From contig NZ_CAIJDE010000049.1 in NCBI RefSeq assembly GCF_903819335.1, positions 62,001 to 126,000 on the forward strand: a stretch of DNA of 64,000 nucleotides. Reading direction: 5' to 3'. A program made the position numbers and the translations under genes. The stretch comes from Flavobacterium panici. Its GTDB lineage: Bacteria > Bacteroidota > Bacteroidia > Flavobacteriales > Flavobacteriaceae. The notes below the pieces were generated by a model. That model worked only from the letters and a program-made list of their open reading frames with translations, made no database searches and was not told where the DNA came from. This document shows, one piece after another, positions 35,934 to 43,846 of the stretch; the first letter of the stretch is position 1, and each line of letters begins with the position of its first letter.

Positions 35934-38120
35934 ATGAAATCAATAATACAGCTTATTTTTATATTTTGTTTCTCAATTACCGGCTTATCTCAAGATGTGA
36001 TAGTAAAAGAAAAAAATAATGATGATAAACATTCGAATACTACAATTATGGATAATTTTCAATATCTAGAAAATTTACAAAATGATTCAGTACAAAAATG
36101 GTTTAAACAACATAATGATCGAGCTAGAGATTTATTGAATAACATTTCGGGTAGAAATGAATTTGTTGAAAAATTCATTGAATTTGAACAACGGAAATCC
36201 TTTAATGTAACATTATTAACAATTACAGAAAATAATTCTTTTTATTATTTAAAAAGAACCTCTGCAGACAAGTATGACAAACTTTATTTAAAAGAAAAAG
36301 GAAAAAATGAAGTTTTAATTTTTGATGCTGCAAACTATAAAAAAGAAACAGGAAACACCTACACAATTTCTTATCTTAAACCATCGTGGGATGAAACCAA
36401 AATTGCACTTAGTTTTACCAAAAATGGAGAAGAAATTGCCGAAATAGGTTTTCTTGATATTAAAAGCAAAAAAATATTACCCACAATTATTTTAAATTGC
36501 TGGCCTGCAGAATTAGGCGGAATTAACTGGTTACCAGATGACAGCGGAATAATCTATGTTAACATACCTGTTATTGACACAAAATCCCCCGATTATCTTT
36601 TAGATACTGAATCTGTTGCTTATAAAATAGGAGATGATTCATCAAAACATATTGTTTTATTCTCAAAAAAAAACAATCCCAATCTGCAGATTTCACGATC
36701 AGATTTCCCAATTATTAAAAAAATAAATTATAAGGATAAATATATTTTAGCTTCCTTGAGCGGGGCGGCAATATATTTAGACTATTATTATGCTGATATC
36801 AGCGAATTAAAAAATCTAAAAATAGATTGGAAATTACTCTATAAAAAAAGCGACGGGCTATTAAATCCTGTAATTTTAAATGACGAATTGTATTGTATTT
36901 CTTCAAATAAAACTTCAAACTTTAAAATCATTAAGTCCCAAATTTCTAATTTAAACCTTCAAAATCCTGAAATAATCGTAAAAGAAAATGTAAAAGAAAC
37001 GATTGATGATTTTGTAGTAAATAATGACGGACTCTTTTATACGACTAAAAAAAATGGCGTTGAAGCCAAGTTATATCATATAAAAAATAAAAAAATAAAG
37101 GCTCTTAGTTTACCTGCCCAAGCGGGAAATATCTCCTTAACTTCAAACAACAAATATGGCAGTGATTTATCAATAAACATAAGCGGGTGGCTAAACCCAA
37201 ATAGAAGATTTTGCTATAACTTTGCTAAGGATCAGTTTACTGAAGACACTACCAATCCTATTGTTTCATATCCTGAATTTAAAGATTTTGTTGTAAAGGA
37301 AATTGAAATTCCTTCGCACGACGGTGTTTTAGTCCCTGTTAGTTTAATTTACAATAAGAAATTAAAACGTGATAAAGAAAATTACGTCATGATGGATGGT
37401 TATGGATCTTATGGAATTTCAAGAAGTCCGCGATTTCAGCCTATCATTCTGTCATGGGTCATGAATGGCGGCATTTATGTTATACCACATGTAAGAGGAG
37501 GAGGAGAAAAAGGAGATAGCTGGCATGAAAGTGGTTTTAAGAAAAACAAACCCAATACATGGAAAGATTTTATTGCTGCTGCAGAATATTTAATTACTAA
37601 TAATATAACTACAAAAGATAAAATAGGTATGTTAAGCGGAAGCGCTGGCGGTATCCTTGTAGGCAGGGCAATGACAGAACGTCCTGATTTATTCAAAGTA
37701 ATGATTTGTTATGATGGCTACCTTAATCCACTTAGAATTGACAAGGCACCAAATGGCCCCAATAATATGAAGGAGTTAGGTGATCCAGCTATTAAAGAAG
37801 AACTCACTATGCTGGCAGAAATTGATTCTTTTAATCATATAAAACAAGGTGTTAACTATCCGGCCTGCCTTATTTCTGTAGGTATGAATGATGCCCGGGT
37901 TGCCCCTTGGATGTCTGCCAAATTTGTAGCTAAACTTGAAAGTATTACATCGACTACAAATGAAATCCTTTTTGCCGTAAATTATGATGCCGGACATGGG
38001 ATAAACAGTTCAAATTTGCAATTATATAATGATTTTGCAGATGAATTTGCATTTGCTTTTTGGCAAATGGGACATCCAAAATTTAAATTATCTAAAGACA
38101 AATATAAAATTAGGGAGTAA
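35934..38120 (+). CDS. Secreted S9A prolyl oligopeptidase
   Basis: A 728-aa serine peptidase with an N-terminal signal peptide (MKSIIQLIFIFCFSITGLSQ), a seven-bladed propeller (about 90-430) and a C-terminal alpha/beta-hydrolase domain. The catalytic Ser is in LSGSAGGILVG, the Asp in MNDARVAPW and the His in DAGHG. Prolyl oligopeptidases cleave short peptides after proline. It lies 42 nt after a precursor whose core contains PPITSP, so it may trim or degrade the modified peptide, remove the leader or act in self-protection. Length is normal for the family. It is followed by a shared terminator at 38203-38240. The peptidase call is firm; its role in maturation is context-based. Confidence 0.9.
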   Translation: MKSIIQLIFIFCFSITGLSQDVIVKEKNNDDKHSNTTIMDNFQYLENLQNDSVQKWFKQHNDRARDLLNNISGRNEFVEKFIEFEQRKSFNVTLLTITENNSFYYLKRTSADKYDKLYLKEKGKNEVLIFDAANYKKETGNTYTISYLKPSWDETKIALSFTKNGEEIAEIGFLDIKSKKILPTIILNCWPAELGGINWLPDDSGIIYVNIPVIDTKSPDYLLDTESVAYKIGDDSSKHIVLFSKKNNPNLQISRSDFPIIKKINYKDKYILASLSGAAIYLDYYYADISELKNLKIDWKLLYKKSDGLLNPVILNDELYCISSNKTSNFKIIKSQISNLNLQNPEIIVKENVKETIDDFVVNNDGLFYTTKKNGVEAKLYHIKNKKIKALSLPAQAGNISLTSNNKYGSDLSINISGWLNPNRRFCYNFAKDQFTEDTTNPIVSYPEFKDFVVKEIEIPSHDGVLVPVSLIYNKKLKRDKENYVMMDGYGSYGISRSPRFQPIILSWVMNGGIYVIPHVRGGGEKGDSWHESGFKKNKPNTWKDFIAAAEYLITNNITTKDKIGMLSGSAGGILVGRAMTERPDLFKVMICYDGYLNPLRIDKAPNGPNNMKELGDPAIKEELTMLAEIDSFNHIKQGVNYPACLISVGMNDARVAPWMSAKFVAKLESITSTTNEILFAVNYDAGHGINSSNLQLYNDFADEFAFAFWQMGHPKFKLSKDKYKIRE

Positions 38121-38202
38121 GGATTTTATTTTTCTACATTTTTTTGGGCGAAGAAATAAACTCTGAAGCTCTTCGGAAAAATTTTAATATTGAAAAAAAT
38201 AC

Positions 38203-38240
38203 AAAAACCTCCGAAATCATTTCTGACTTTGAAGGTTTTT
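38203..38240. terminator. Bidirectional terminator between prolyl oligopeptidase and GH2 genes
   Basis: An imperfect hairpin with outer stem AAAAACCT/AGGTTTTT and an inner paired segment GAAA/TTTG, flanked by A and T runs on both sides. It lies between convergent genes and can serve both strands. Confidence 0.65.
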
Positions 38241-38260
38241 CACTTTATCTAAAACTCGTT

Positions 38261-40063
38261 TTACTTATACTCTTCTTCTTTCTGTGCGTACCAATCTTTC
38301 ATCACATAAAAAGCTTTCTTTTTAATTCCATTACTTGAAATTAAGCCTTTACGGTTAAAGAAATCCTGAATGTTTGACAATTGTCTTCTTGGTGATCTAA
38401 AGTCCACCAAAATCCACGGAGACACTCCAGCTAAACCTTCAATTCGATTAAACATTTGTGTATTTTGAATATACAGCTCTTCCTGATATTCTTCGTTCCA
38501 GCGTTCTTTTTTGTCGCCATGTAATCCTTGCAAAGCTTCGCCCCCAAATTCACTAATGATAACCGGTTTATTATATGGAATTACCCATTGCATATCTTTA
38601 CAAGATTCATTCGTTCCTCTGTACCAGCCTAAATATTGATTAAAACTTACAATATCTACATATTCATTCATATTATCCTGCAGTGTATTGATATTGTTGG
38701 AACTTTTGGTTACCTCCATCGCCATACTTATTAATCGAGAATTGTCCTGTGAGCGGGCATATTTTGCTAATTTGCTTAGAAAAAGATCTCTGTCGTCACC
38801 ATGAGGCGTTTCGTTTGCTATTGACCAAATTACAATTCCACAGCGGTTTTTATCCCTGTAAATCATATCATGCAGCTGACGTTCGGCATTTGCGTATGTA
38901 TCAGGATTTGTCCATGAAATAGTCCAATATACCGGAACTTCTGACCAAATCATTAATCCCATTTTTTCAGCTTCTTTTACCATGTTTTCGTTATGCGGAT
39001 AATGCGCTAAACGAACATAATTACAACCTAATTCTTTTGCCCAGGTTAATAATGTAATCGCATCTTCCTGTGACCAGGCTCTTCCAGATCTGAAAGGCGC
39101 TTCTTCATGAATACTGATTCCTCTTAAAAAGACTTTTTTTCCGTTTAACAGAATTTCTTTTCCTTTAGTTTCAATTGTTCTAAAACCAATTTTATCGTTT
39201 ATATTTTCATCTGCTTTACTTATAACTACATCATATAATTTTGGTTTTTCCGGAGTCCATAAAACCGGATTTGCTTTTATTTCGAAATACGCAAAACCTT
39301 TTGAATCGGTTGTAATAATCTTTTTGATTTTTAATTCAGGAATGGAAACCGAAAGCGATTGATTAGCCGTTTCACTATTCAGCTTAATCCAGCCTGAAAT
39401 TTTTCCTTTTTCTTTTTTATCTAGCTGAACCAGATAATCTTCAACATAAGTATTCGGAACCTGAGCCAAAGTAACATCTCTTGTGATTCCGCCGTAATTC
39501 CACCAATCCATATTTACGGTTGGGACATTATCTTTATGACGTTTGTTATCTACTTTTACTACGACAAAGTTATTCCCATCAACTAATAAATTGGTTACAT
39601 CAAAATTAAAAGGTGTATAACCACCAACATGATTTCCTGCCAGTTTTCCATTTACATATACTTTTGCATCGTAATTAACTGCTCCAAAATGAAGAATTCC
39701 TTTGGTTTGTGCATCTTTTTTATAATTAAAGTCTTTCTGAAACCAAACTGTTCCTTCATAAAAAAATAATCTTTGATCTTTTGAATTCCAGTCAGACGGA
39801 ATATCCATTGTGGCTGAAGTGGCAAAATTATATTCGGTTAAATCTGTAGTATTGAATTTTTTATTTTCGAAAAATCCGTTGTCTTTTAAAGGCACTAAAC
39901 GATAATCGTAATATCCGTTTTCGAGTGGATCTACAATATAACTCCATTTCCCGTTTAAGTTGATATTATTTCGAGATGAAATATTAGATAGTAACGGAAT
40001 TTCCTGCGCCATCGTTTTCCCAAAAACCAGAAAAGCAAAACACAGCATTATTATTTTTCTCAT
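38261..40063 (-). CDS. Secreted glycoside hydrolase family 2 (beta-glucuronidase-like)
   Basis: A 600-aa GH2 enzyme with a signal peptide (MRKIIMLCFAFLVFGKTMAQ), a sugar-binding jelly-roll domain (about 30-200), an immunoglobulin-like domain (about 205-300) and a TIM barrel. The acid/base Glu is in WSIANETPHG near 416 and the nucleophile Glu is in ISEFGGEALQG near 504. Length and domain order fit bacterial beta-glucuronidases and beta-galactosidases. The substrate cannot be fixed by eye. It is convergent with the RiPP locus, separated by a shared terminator, and is not obviously part of either neighbouring system; it probably belongs to the surrounding chromosome. Confidence 0.9.
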   Translation of the reverse strand: MRKIIMLCFAFLVFGKTMAQEIPLLSNISSRNNINLNGKWSYIVDPLENGYYDYRLVPLKDNGFFENKKFNTTDLTEYNFATSATMDIPSDWNSKDQRLFFYEGTVWFQKDFNYKKDAQTKGILHFGAVNYDAKVYVNGKLAGNHVGGYTPFNFDVTNLLVDGNNFVVVKVDNKRHKDNVPTVNMDWWNYGGITRDVTLAQVPNTYVEDYLVQLDKKEKGKISGWIKLNSETANQSLSVSIPELKIKKIITTDSKGFAYFEIKANPVLWTPEKPKLYDVVISKADENINDKIGFRTIETKGKEILLNGKKVFLRGISIHEEAPFRSGRAWSQEDAITLLTWAKELGCNYVRLAHYPHNENMVKEAEKMGLMIWSEVPVYWTISWTNPDTYANAERQLHDMIYRDKNRCGIVIWSIANETPHGDDRDLFLSKLAKYARSQDNSRLISMAMEVTKSSNNINTLQDNMNEYVDIVSFNQYLGWYRGTNESCKDMQWVIPYNKPVIISEFGGEALQGLHGDKKERWNEEYQEELYIQNTQMFNRIEGLAGVSPWILVDFRSPRRQLSNIQDFFNRKGLISSNGIKKKAFYVMKDWYAQKEEEYK

Positions 40064-40379
40064 AGCAATAATTATTTATTTAAAAATACAATTTTCTATT
40101 TTTATCAAAAGAACAAATTAACAATCAGCTTCTTATCAAAAAATCATCCTTCATAATTAAAATTCGTTTTTCCGTTCCTAAATTACAATAGGTTTATTTA
40201 CTTAAACTTAGAAAAAACATATCAAATACACTACAAAATGAATCTAATACACCAAAATGAGCGTAGTTGTTTTTTTTCTTTTGAAGAGGATTTATTTAGA
40301 CTTTATTGATGGGATAAAAAAATAAAAACCTCTTAAATACAATAATTTAAGAGGCTAACTTTTATAGTGATATGTAAAT
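40064..40379. other. Intergenic region between GH2 and repressor genes
   Basis: A 316-bp AT-rich gap. It should hold the GH2 promoter near 40064-40200, for which I could not pick a clear -7 element, and it holds the repressor terminator and a palindrome listed separately. No coding frame is evident. Confidence 0.45.
40329..40354 (-). terminator. Intrinsic terminator of the repressor gene
   Basis: A perfect 10-bp stem (CCTCTTAAAT pairing with ATTTAAGAGG) with a 6-nt loop. On the minus strand it is followed by TTTTTATTTTTTT, about 25 nt after the repressor stop. Confidence 0.85.
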
Positions 40380-40385
40380 TTACAT
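40372..40385. promoter_or_regulatory. Perfect palindrome ATGTAAATTTACAT at the repressor stop codon
   Basis: A 14-bp perfect palindrome overlapping the last codons of the repressor gene. Its ATGTA/TACAT half-sites are the same as those of the operator-like dyads at 41070-41116, so it may be an auxiliary repressor site. Confidence 0.45.
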
Positions 40386-41063
40386 CATCGTATTAATACG
40401 AATACTGGCTTTTATAAGCGCTAATGCAGATATTTTTGAAATATGAATGTCTTTTGGCTGATGATGTGAATTCTGACTTACCAATTTCACAAACTCCTGC
40501 CCTTGTTCTGATTTCTGAACATACTTTACTGTAATATATTCTTCCCAGTCATTCAACTTGACACTTAAAAGATACATTTCACCAAAAAAGATATTATCAA
40601 ATTCTGTTTCCTTGTATAAAATTATATCTCCAGATTTTAAAAGCGGATACATACTATCACCGGTTACAGAAATCGCTCCGTCACATTTAGGAAGATTTGG
40701 AATTTTTATAGTATCTAAAACTCTTTGCGGTTTTCCGCTGCTAAATAATTCCCTCAAACCTGCTACAGCTTCCAAATCATATAATGGGATTTCCTGACTC
40801 ACGTGCAGCGAATCGATTGTTTTTCGGTCATTATTCATAATTACAATATTAGTGTTATCCTCTTTTATCATGGATCCATTTCCAGTTAAAAGCCATTCAG
40901 AGTTTATTTCCGGATAGTAGTGTAAAATTTTACACGCTTTATCAGTTCCCATATTACTGCTATTATCTAAAAATTTATTAGAAAAGCCTAAATCATTGCA
41001 GAACTTATATTTAGTAATCCCTTTATAATCAAGGTATTCTCTTATTCTTTCAGTCGACCCCAT
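40380..41063 (-). CDS. Phage-type repressor with S24 (LexA-like) peptidase domain
   Basis: A 227-aa repressor. Residues 1-65 form a helix-turn-helix-like domain (IREYLDYKGITKYKFCNDLG). Residues 100-227 are a LexA/CI-type S24 domain with an Ala101-Gly102 cleavage site (EAVAGLREL), catalytic Ser137 (VTGDSMYP) and Lys180 (EYITVKYV). Such repressors self-cleave when RecA is activated by DNA damage and then release an early operon. It faces away from the rightward genes starting at 41368, with two dyads and a promoter between, the usual layout of a phage immunity region. Its own terminator lies at 40329-40354. The intact dyad and scissile bond indicate it is functional. SOS induction is inferred from the family. 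Confidence 0.9.
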   Translation of the reverse strand: MGSTERIREYLDYKGITKYKFCNDLGFSNKFLDNSSNMGTDKACKILHYYPEINSEWLLTGNGSMIKEDNTNIVIMNNDRKTIDSLHVSQEIPLYDLEAVAGLRELFSSGKPQRVLDTIKIPNLPKCDGAISVTGDSMYPLLKSGDIILYKETEFDNIFFGEMYLLSVKLNDWEEYITVKYVQKSEQGQEFVKLVSQNSHHQPKDIHISKISALALIKASIRINTMM

Positions 41064-41069
41064 AAAAAG

Positions 41070-41116
41070 ATGTATTTTTTTACGTTAAAAATTTGTTTTG
41101 ATGTATTATTTTACAT
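41070..41116. promoter_or_regulatory. Tandem operator-like dyads for the repressor
   Basis: Two 16-bp dyads of the same design, ATGTA-N6-TAC(A/G)T: 41070-41085 (one mismatch) and 41101-41116 (perfect arms). They are 31 bp apart, about three helical turns. The first touches the repressor start region and the second lies inside the rightward promoter, so bound repressor would block the early operon. Confidence 0.65.
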
Positions 41117-41124
41117 TATATTTG
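41092..41124 (+). promoter_or_regulatory. Rightward early promoter of the phage-derived element
   Basis: A -33 TTTG at 41092-41095, a 21-nt spacer and a -7 TATATTTG at 41117-41124 match the Bacteroidota consensus. The second operator-like dyad fills the spacer. The leader to the first gene at 41368 is about 235 nt and AT-rich with no other gene seen. Confidence 0.7.
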
Positions 41125-41367
41125 CAAAGTAAAGAAAAATAAATATTAAAAACAAGTCAAACACATACAAATTTATGCGGTACACAAACTACACTCAAAA
41201 CAAAATACTTGAATAAATTATTGATAATAAATTAATTACAAGACACTTAAGTTACTAAAAAATGAAAAACACAGCACTACACTAAATCAGAATAAAACTA
41301 CGAATGACTTGTAATATTAATCATTAAAATTAAAAAATCCTTATTCATCATTACTTAAATCATAAAA

Positions 41368-41505
41368 ATGGAAACAAATCAAATCAAGGAAAAAATTCAG
41401 GAACTGGAGAATTGGCTGATTGAAAATCCAAACAGCCCCGAGAGAAATCTAATAGAATCTGACATCAAAAAATTACGAACCTTATTAAATAAAAATCATG
41501 AGTAG
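41368..41505 (+). CDS. Small early protein, 45 aa, unknown function
   Basis: A 45-residue frame, METNQIKEKIQELENWLIEN at its start, charged and predicted helical or coiled-coil. It begins at the first good ATG after the rightward promoter and overlaps the next start by 8 nt, typical of tightly packed phage early genes. No family is recognised. It may be a small regulator. Confidence 0.6.
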   Translation: METNQIKEKIQELENWLIENPNSPERNLIESDIKKLRTLLNKNHE

Positions 41506-41776
41506 AAATCAAATCGAAACAAGAATTGCACAATTGTATCTGGCACTTCAATATTGTTCTGAAAGATCGAAATCTTTTACGCCCGGAGAAAGAATCTGCA
41601 TTAATCAGGAACGTTTTCAATGGATGCATATTCTGGACAATGAAACCGCTTCTCCCCGTCCCGTTTCACAAGCAATTGAAAACAAATTAAAAGAGGTATT
41701 AAGACTTGCTGATCACTATAATTTTAAGCCTTATTACGGTGATCCATTTAAAGAAGAAATCTTATTGCATAACTAA
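41498..41776 (+). CDS. Hypothetical phage-type early protein, 92 aa
   Basis: A 92-residue soluble protein with no signal peptide. It is helical in its first half (SRNQIETRIAQLYLALQYCSER) and carries scattered aromatic residues in FQWMHILD and FKPYYGDPF. I do not recognise the family. It overlaps the preceding 45-aa gene by 8 nt and precedes the DUF3164 gene by 30 nt, so it belongs to the same early operon. Two Cys (residues 20 and 34) do not form an evident metal site. Confidence 0.7.
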   Translation: MSRNQIETRIAQLYLALQYCSERSKSFTPGERICINQERFQWMHILDNETASPRPVSQAIENKLKEVLRLADHYNFKPYYGDPFKEEILLHN

Positions 41777-41806
41777 AATTATTATAAAAACTAAAAGCCT
41801 ATTATT

Positions 41807-42523
41807 ATGAACACGCCGTTAACAAAAACAATGAACCCATCTTTGGACTTATCTCAATTTTCTGCACAGCAATTAAAAGAAGCTTTAAACCGAATTGAAA
41901 ATAAAAAGAATGAAGAACGAGATGCTTATAAAAAACTGGTAGCCGAAACTATTCCTAAAGCACTTTCGAGATTACACGAAACTTCTGAAATGATGCGAAA
42001 TGCAAAAACAGAAACTTTTCAGTTATTTGAAACTATTCTGGATTTAAAGAATCAGGTTTATGGTTTTAAAGAAAAGCAGATGTCTCATACTTTTTCTAAT
42101 GATAAAGAAGAAATTACGATTGGATATCGTATTAACGAAGGCTGGGACGATACAGTAACAATTGGTATTGAAAAAGTGCAGAATTATATTTCGTCGCTTT
42201 CGACCAGTAAAGAAACAGCATCATTGGTAAAAATTGTTTTCAATTTATTAAAAAAAGATGCTAAAGGAAATTTAAAAGGTTCGCGCGTTTTAGAACTTCA
42301 AAAATTAACTAAAGAATTTAATAATGAAGAATTTACAGATGGTGTTGAAATTATTGCTTCTTCTTTTAAACCAATCCGCTCAAGCTGGTTTATCGAGGCG
42401 AACAGAATTGATGAAAATGGTGTAAAAACCAATATTCCGTTGTCAATGTCGTCTGTAGATTTTTTACAGGGATATGCTTTTAATTTCTTTAACCAGCAAA
42501 ACGAACAAAGTCATGCAGCCTAA
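41807..42523 (+). CDS. DUF3164-family protein, Mu-like phage early gene
   Basis: A 238-aa protein with a helical N-terminal half (15-95, coiled-coil) and a conserved C-terminal part containing IGYRINEGWDDTV (near 105-117), LLKKDAKGNLKGSRVLELQKL and VEIIASSFKPIRSSWFIEA. These features match DUF3164, a family encoded in the early region of Mu-like transposable phages, normally a few genes after transposase A and B. No transposase is present between the repressor and this gene. The role of the family is not established. It overlaps the next small gene by 11 nt. Confidence 0.8.
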   Translation: MNTPLTKTMNPSLDLSQFSAQQLKEALNRIENKKNEERDAYKKLVAETIPKALSRLHETSEMMRNAKTETFQLFETILDLKNQVYGFKEKQMSHTFSNDKEEITIGYRINEGWDDTVTIGIEKVQNYISSLSTSKETASLVKIVFNLLKKDAKGNLKGSRVLELQKLTKEFNNEEFTDGVEIIASSFKPIRSSWFIEANRIDENGVKTNIPLSMSSVDFLQGYAFNFFNQQNEQSHAA

Positions 42524-42674
42524 TAATGATATTTACGCTTCGGCCCTTTTAGCTCTTCTGCTTATTGCAACCAACTTAAAGCCAATTCTTTTATTTCGTG
42601 AATGGTTTTATTTCAGAATCAAAATAATTTTTAAACAATATTTAAATGAGCGTAAAAATAAAGCCAATTACTGA
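42513..42674 (+). CDS. Small membrane protein, 53 aa
   Basis: The frame starting at 42513 (MQPNNDIYASALLALLLIAT) gives 53 residues with one hydrophobic segment (about 8-25) and a basic tail (KIIFKQYLNERKNKANY). An upstream in-frame start at 42474 lies deeper inside the DUF3164 gene and is less likely. The gene overlaps DUF3164 by 11 nt and the next gene by 29 nt. No family recognised. Confidence 0.5.
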   Translation: MQPNNDIYASALLALLLIATNLKPILLFREWFYFRIKIIFKQYLNERKNKANY

Positions 42675-42846
42675 CCACGAAAGTTACAAAGTTAATGAAC
42701 ACATCATTTTTAAAGACGGACTTGGTAACTGGAACTGTAAAAATGATTTATCGAATAAAGAACGTCAGGCTTTTAATCAATATGAAAGCATCGTAATTAA
42801 AAATCCGAGATTTAAAAAACACACGACAGCTATCTACAAAGGCTGA
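42646..42846 (+). CDS. Hypothetical small early protein, 66 aa
   Basis: A 66-residue soluble protein (MSVKIKPITDHESYKVNEHI at its start) with the phrase FKDGLGNWNCKNDLSNKERQAF and a basic C-terminus. It overlaps the preceding gene by 29 nt and is the last gene before a 430-bp structured gap. The family is not recognised. Similar small proteins sit in early regions of Bacteroidota Mu-like prophages, but this is an impression only. Confidence 0.6.
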   Translation: MSVKIKPITDHESYKVNEHIIFKDGLGNWNCKNDLSNKERQAFNQYESIVIKNPRFKKHTTAIYKG

Positions 42847-42894
42847 ATAATCCCCTCAAAATCTACATTATAAAACTTAAGTAAACATAAAAAA

Positions 42895-42992
42895 ATGGTT
42901 CCTGTTTTTCGCTTCTTTCTGAAGGAAAACAGGAACCGAAGATGGGCGGTTTTTACCCAAAAAAGCAGCCAAAAACCATTCTTTCTGTAGAG
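42895..42992. ncRNA. Candidate structured RNA or terminator with nested hairpins
   Basis: At 42897-42937 a stem GGTTCCTGTTTT pairs with AAAACAGGAACC, 12 bp around a 15-17 nt loop. Just beyond, GGTTTTT and AAAAACC can pair. A further AATGGTT/AACCATT pairing could enclose both. There is no T-run after the main stem on the plus strand, so a simple terminator is not obvious. Either an ncRNA or a processing/regulatory structure is possible. Confidence 0.35.
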
Positions 42993-43101
42993 TTCCCAGT
43001 CTTTAGAGCTGCGGAACGAGATCATGATAGGAAGAGTACAGACCTCAATTGTTAAAAAAATATTCTTTAACAAATAGCACCTCAGAACGAGGTTCAAAAA
43101 A

Positions 43102-43191
43102 ATGGCATTTGAAGTAGAAAAACCATTACTTAAAAAGATTAAATGGTTTGGCTGCAGTAAATCTTTATGTCATTATATCGTATTCAAATAA
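43102..43191 (+). CDS. Doubtful 29-aa basic peptide
   Basis: An ATG-started frame beginning MAFEVEKPLLKKIKWFGCSK, 29 residues, basic with two Cys. It sits alone between the structured region and the 81-aa gene. There is no family or strong ribosome site, so it may be chance. Confidence 0.25.
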   Translation: MAFEVEKPLLKKIKWFGCSKSLCHYIVFK

Positions 43192-43282
43192 TTCTTAATC
43201 ATGATTAAATCTTCATTTTAATAATTCTTCTCTTTTCAAAAAATCTTTCTTCATTTTCTATCACTCTATAAATATCATTATC

Positions 43283-43528
43283 ATGCCTATATCCTCAAAC
43301 AGAAGCCTCGGAATTCAAAAAAATAAATTATTGCGCTACAAACTTGTTAAAGAACTGTATCAAAAACACAAAACGGAAGATATTCCGACTACGGTAGTAT
43401 GGCGTAAATATGTTTATCCTGTTTATCCCATTTCACGAACTACTTTGTATGAAATTCTTTGCACCCCTATTACTTCAGAATTGAAAAAAATTGAAGAACT
43501 TATGAGCAATCAGGAAAAGTCTTCTTAA
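43283..43528 (+). CDS. Putative small helix-turn-helix regulator, 81 aa
   Basis: An 81-aa basic protein. Residues 35-62 (IPTTVVWRKYVYPVYPISRT then TLYEIL) look like a helix-turn-helix in which SRTTLYEIL could be the recognition helix. It stands alone between two long intergenic regions, after the early genes and before the lysis cassette, where Mu-like phages place their middle or late activator. This gives a plausible role in switching on the later genes. The motif is weak and the family is not recognised. Confidence 0.5.
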   Translation: MPISSNRSLGIQKNKLLRYKLVKELYQKHKTEDIPTTVVWRKYVYPVYPISRTTLYEILCTPITSELKKIEELMSNQEKSS

Positions 43529-43630
43529 TCCTTATAAAAGGAAAACGAAATCTTTTGAGCTCCTAAAAAAACATTGTTTTTATGGTGCAAAGATGAGCCA
43601 TTTACTCTCGTAAAAATGAGCTTTGTTCGC

Positions 43631-43741
43631 TTTCTGTACAACTATGTAAAGCCCTAGAATACTAATGTTCGCACGCCTTGCATTTGTTTTTTTTAGGGCT
43701 TTTTTTACCCAATCTTTGCAATCACAAAAGGAAAAGACAGC
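43631..43741 (+). repeat. Intergenic direct repeat, copy A (upstream of lysis cassette)
   Basis: About 111 bp that aligns with 52794-52904, roughly two-thirds identical by eye. Shared blocks include ACAACT(A/C)TGTAAAGCC, AATGTTC, a T-run and CAAAAGGAAAA near the end. The gap 43529-43846 holding it contains no gene. A hairpin stem (AAAGCCCTA with TAGGGCTTT) followed by a T-run also makes the 43650-43711 part a likely terminator. Confidence 0.5.
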
Positions 43742-43846
43742 AGGAATCTAACTGCAAAAAATTAAGATTGCACCTTCTCCAAAAAAAACAGCACGCTGTG
43801 TGTTTCCCCAAATCACTTTTATAAACATTCAACATTAACACATTCA

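Larger units (their letters stand above)
42847..43282. other. Intergenic region with strong hairpins
   Basis: A 436-bp gap. It contains a strong hairpin region (listed separately), a weaker stem GTTCC/GGAAC near 42994-43017 and a doubtful 29-aa frame. Between 43192 and 43282 I see only AT-rich sequence that presumably holds the promoter for the next gene. A reverse-strand frame across the hairpins is treated as spurious. Confidence 0.45.

Noticed and set aside
38144..38338. 64-aa plus-strand frame after the prolyl oligopeptidase
   Set aside because: It spans the shared terminator and overlaps the 3' end of the convergent GH2 gene; probably chance.
42834..43097. Reverse-strand 87-aa frame
   Set aside because: It runs across the hairpin region, has no family character and opposes all neighbouring genes.
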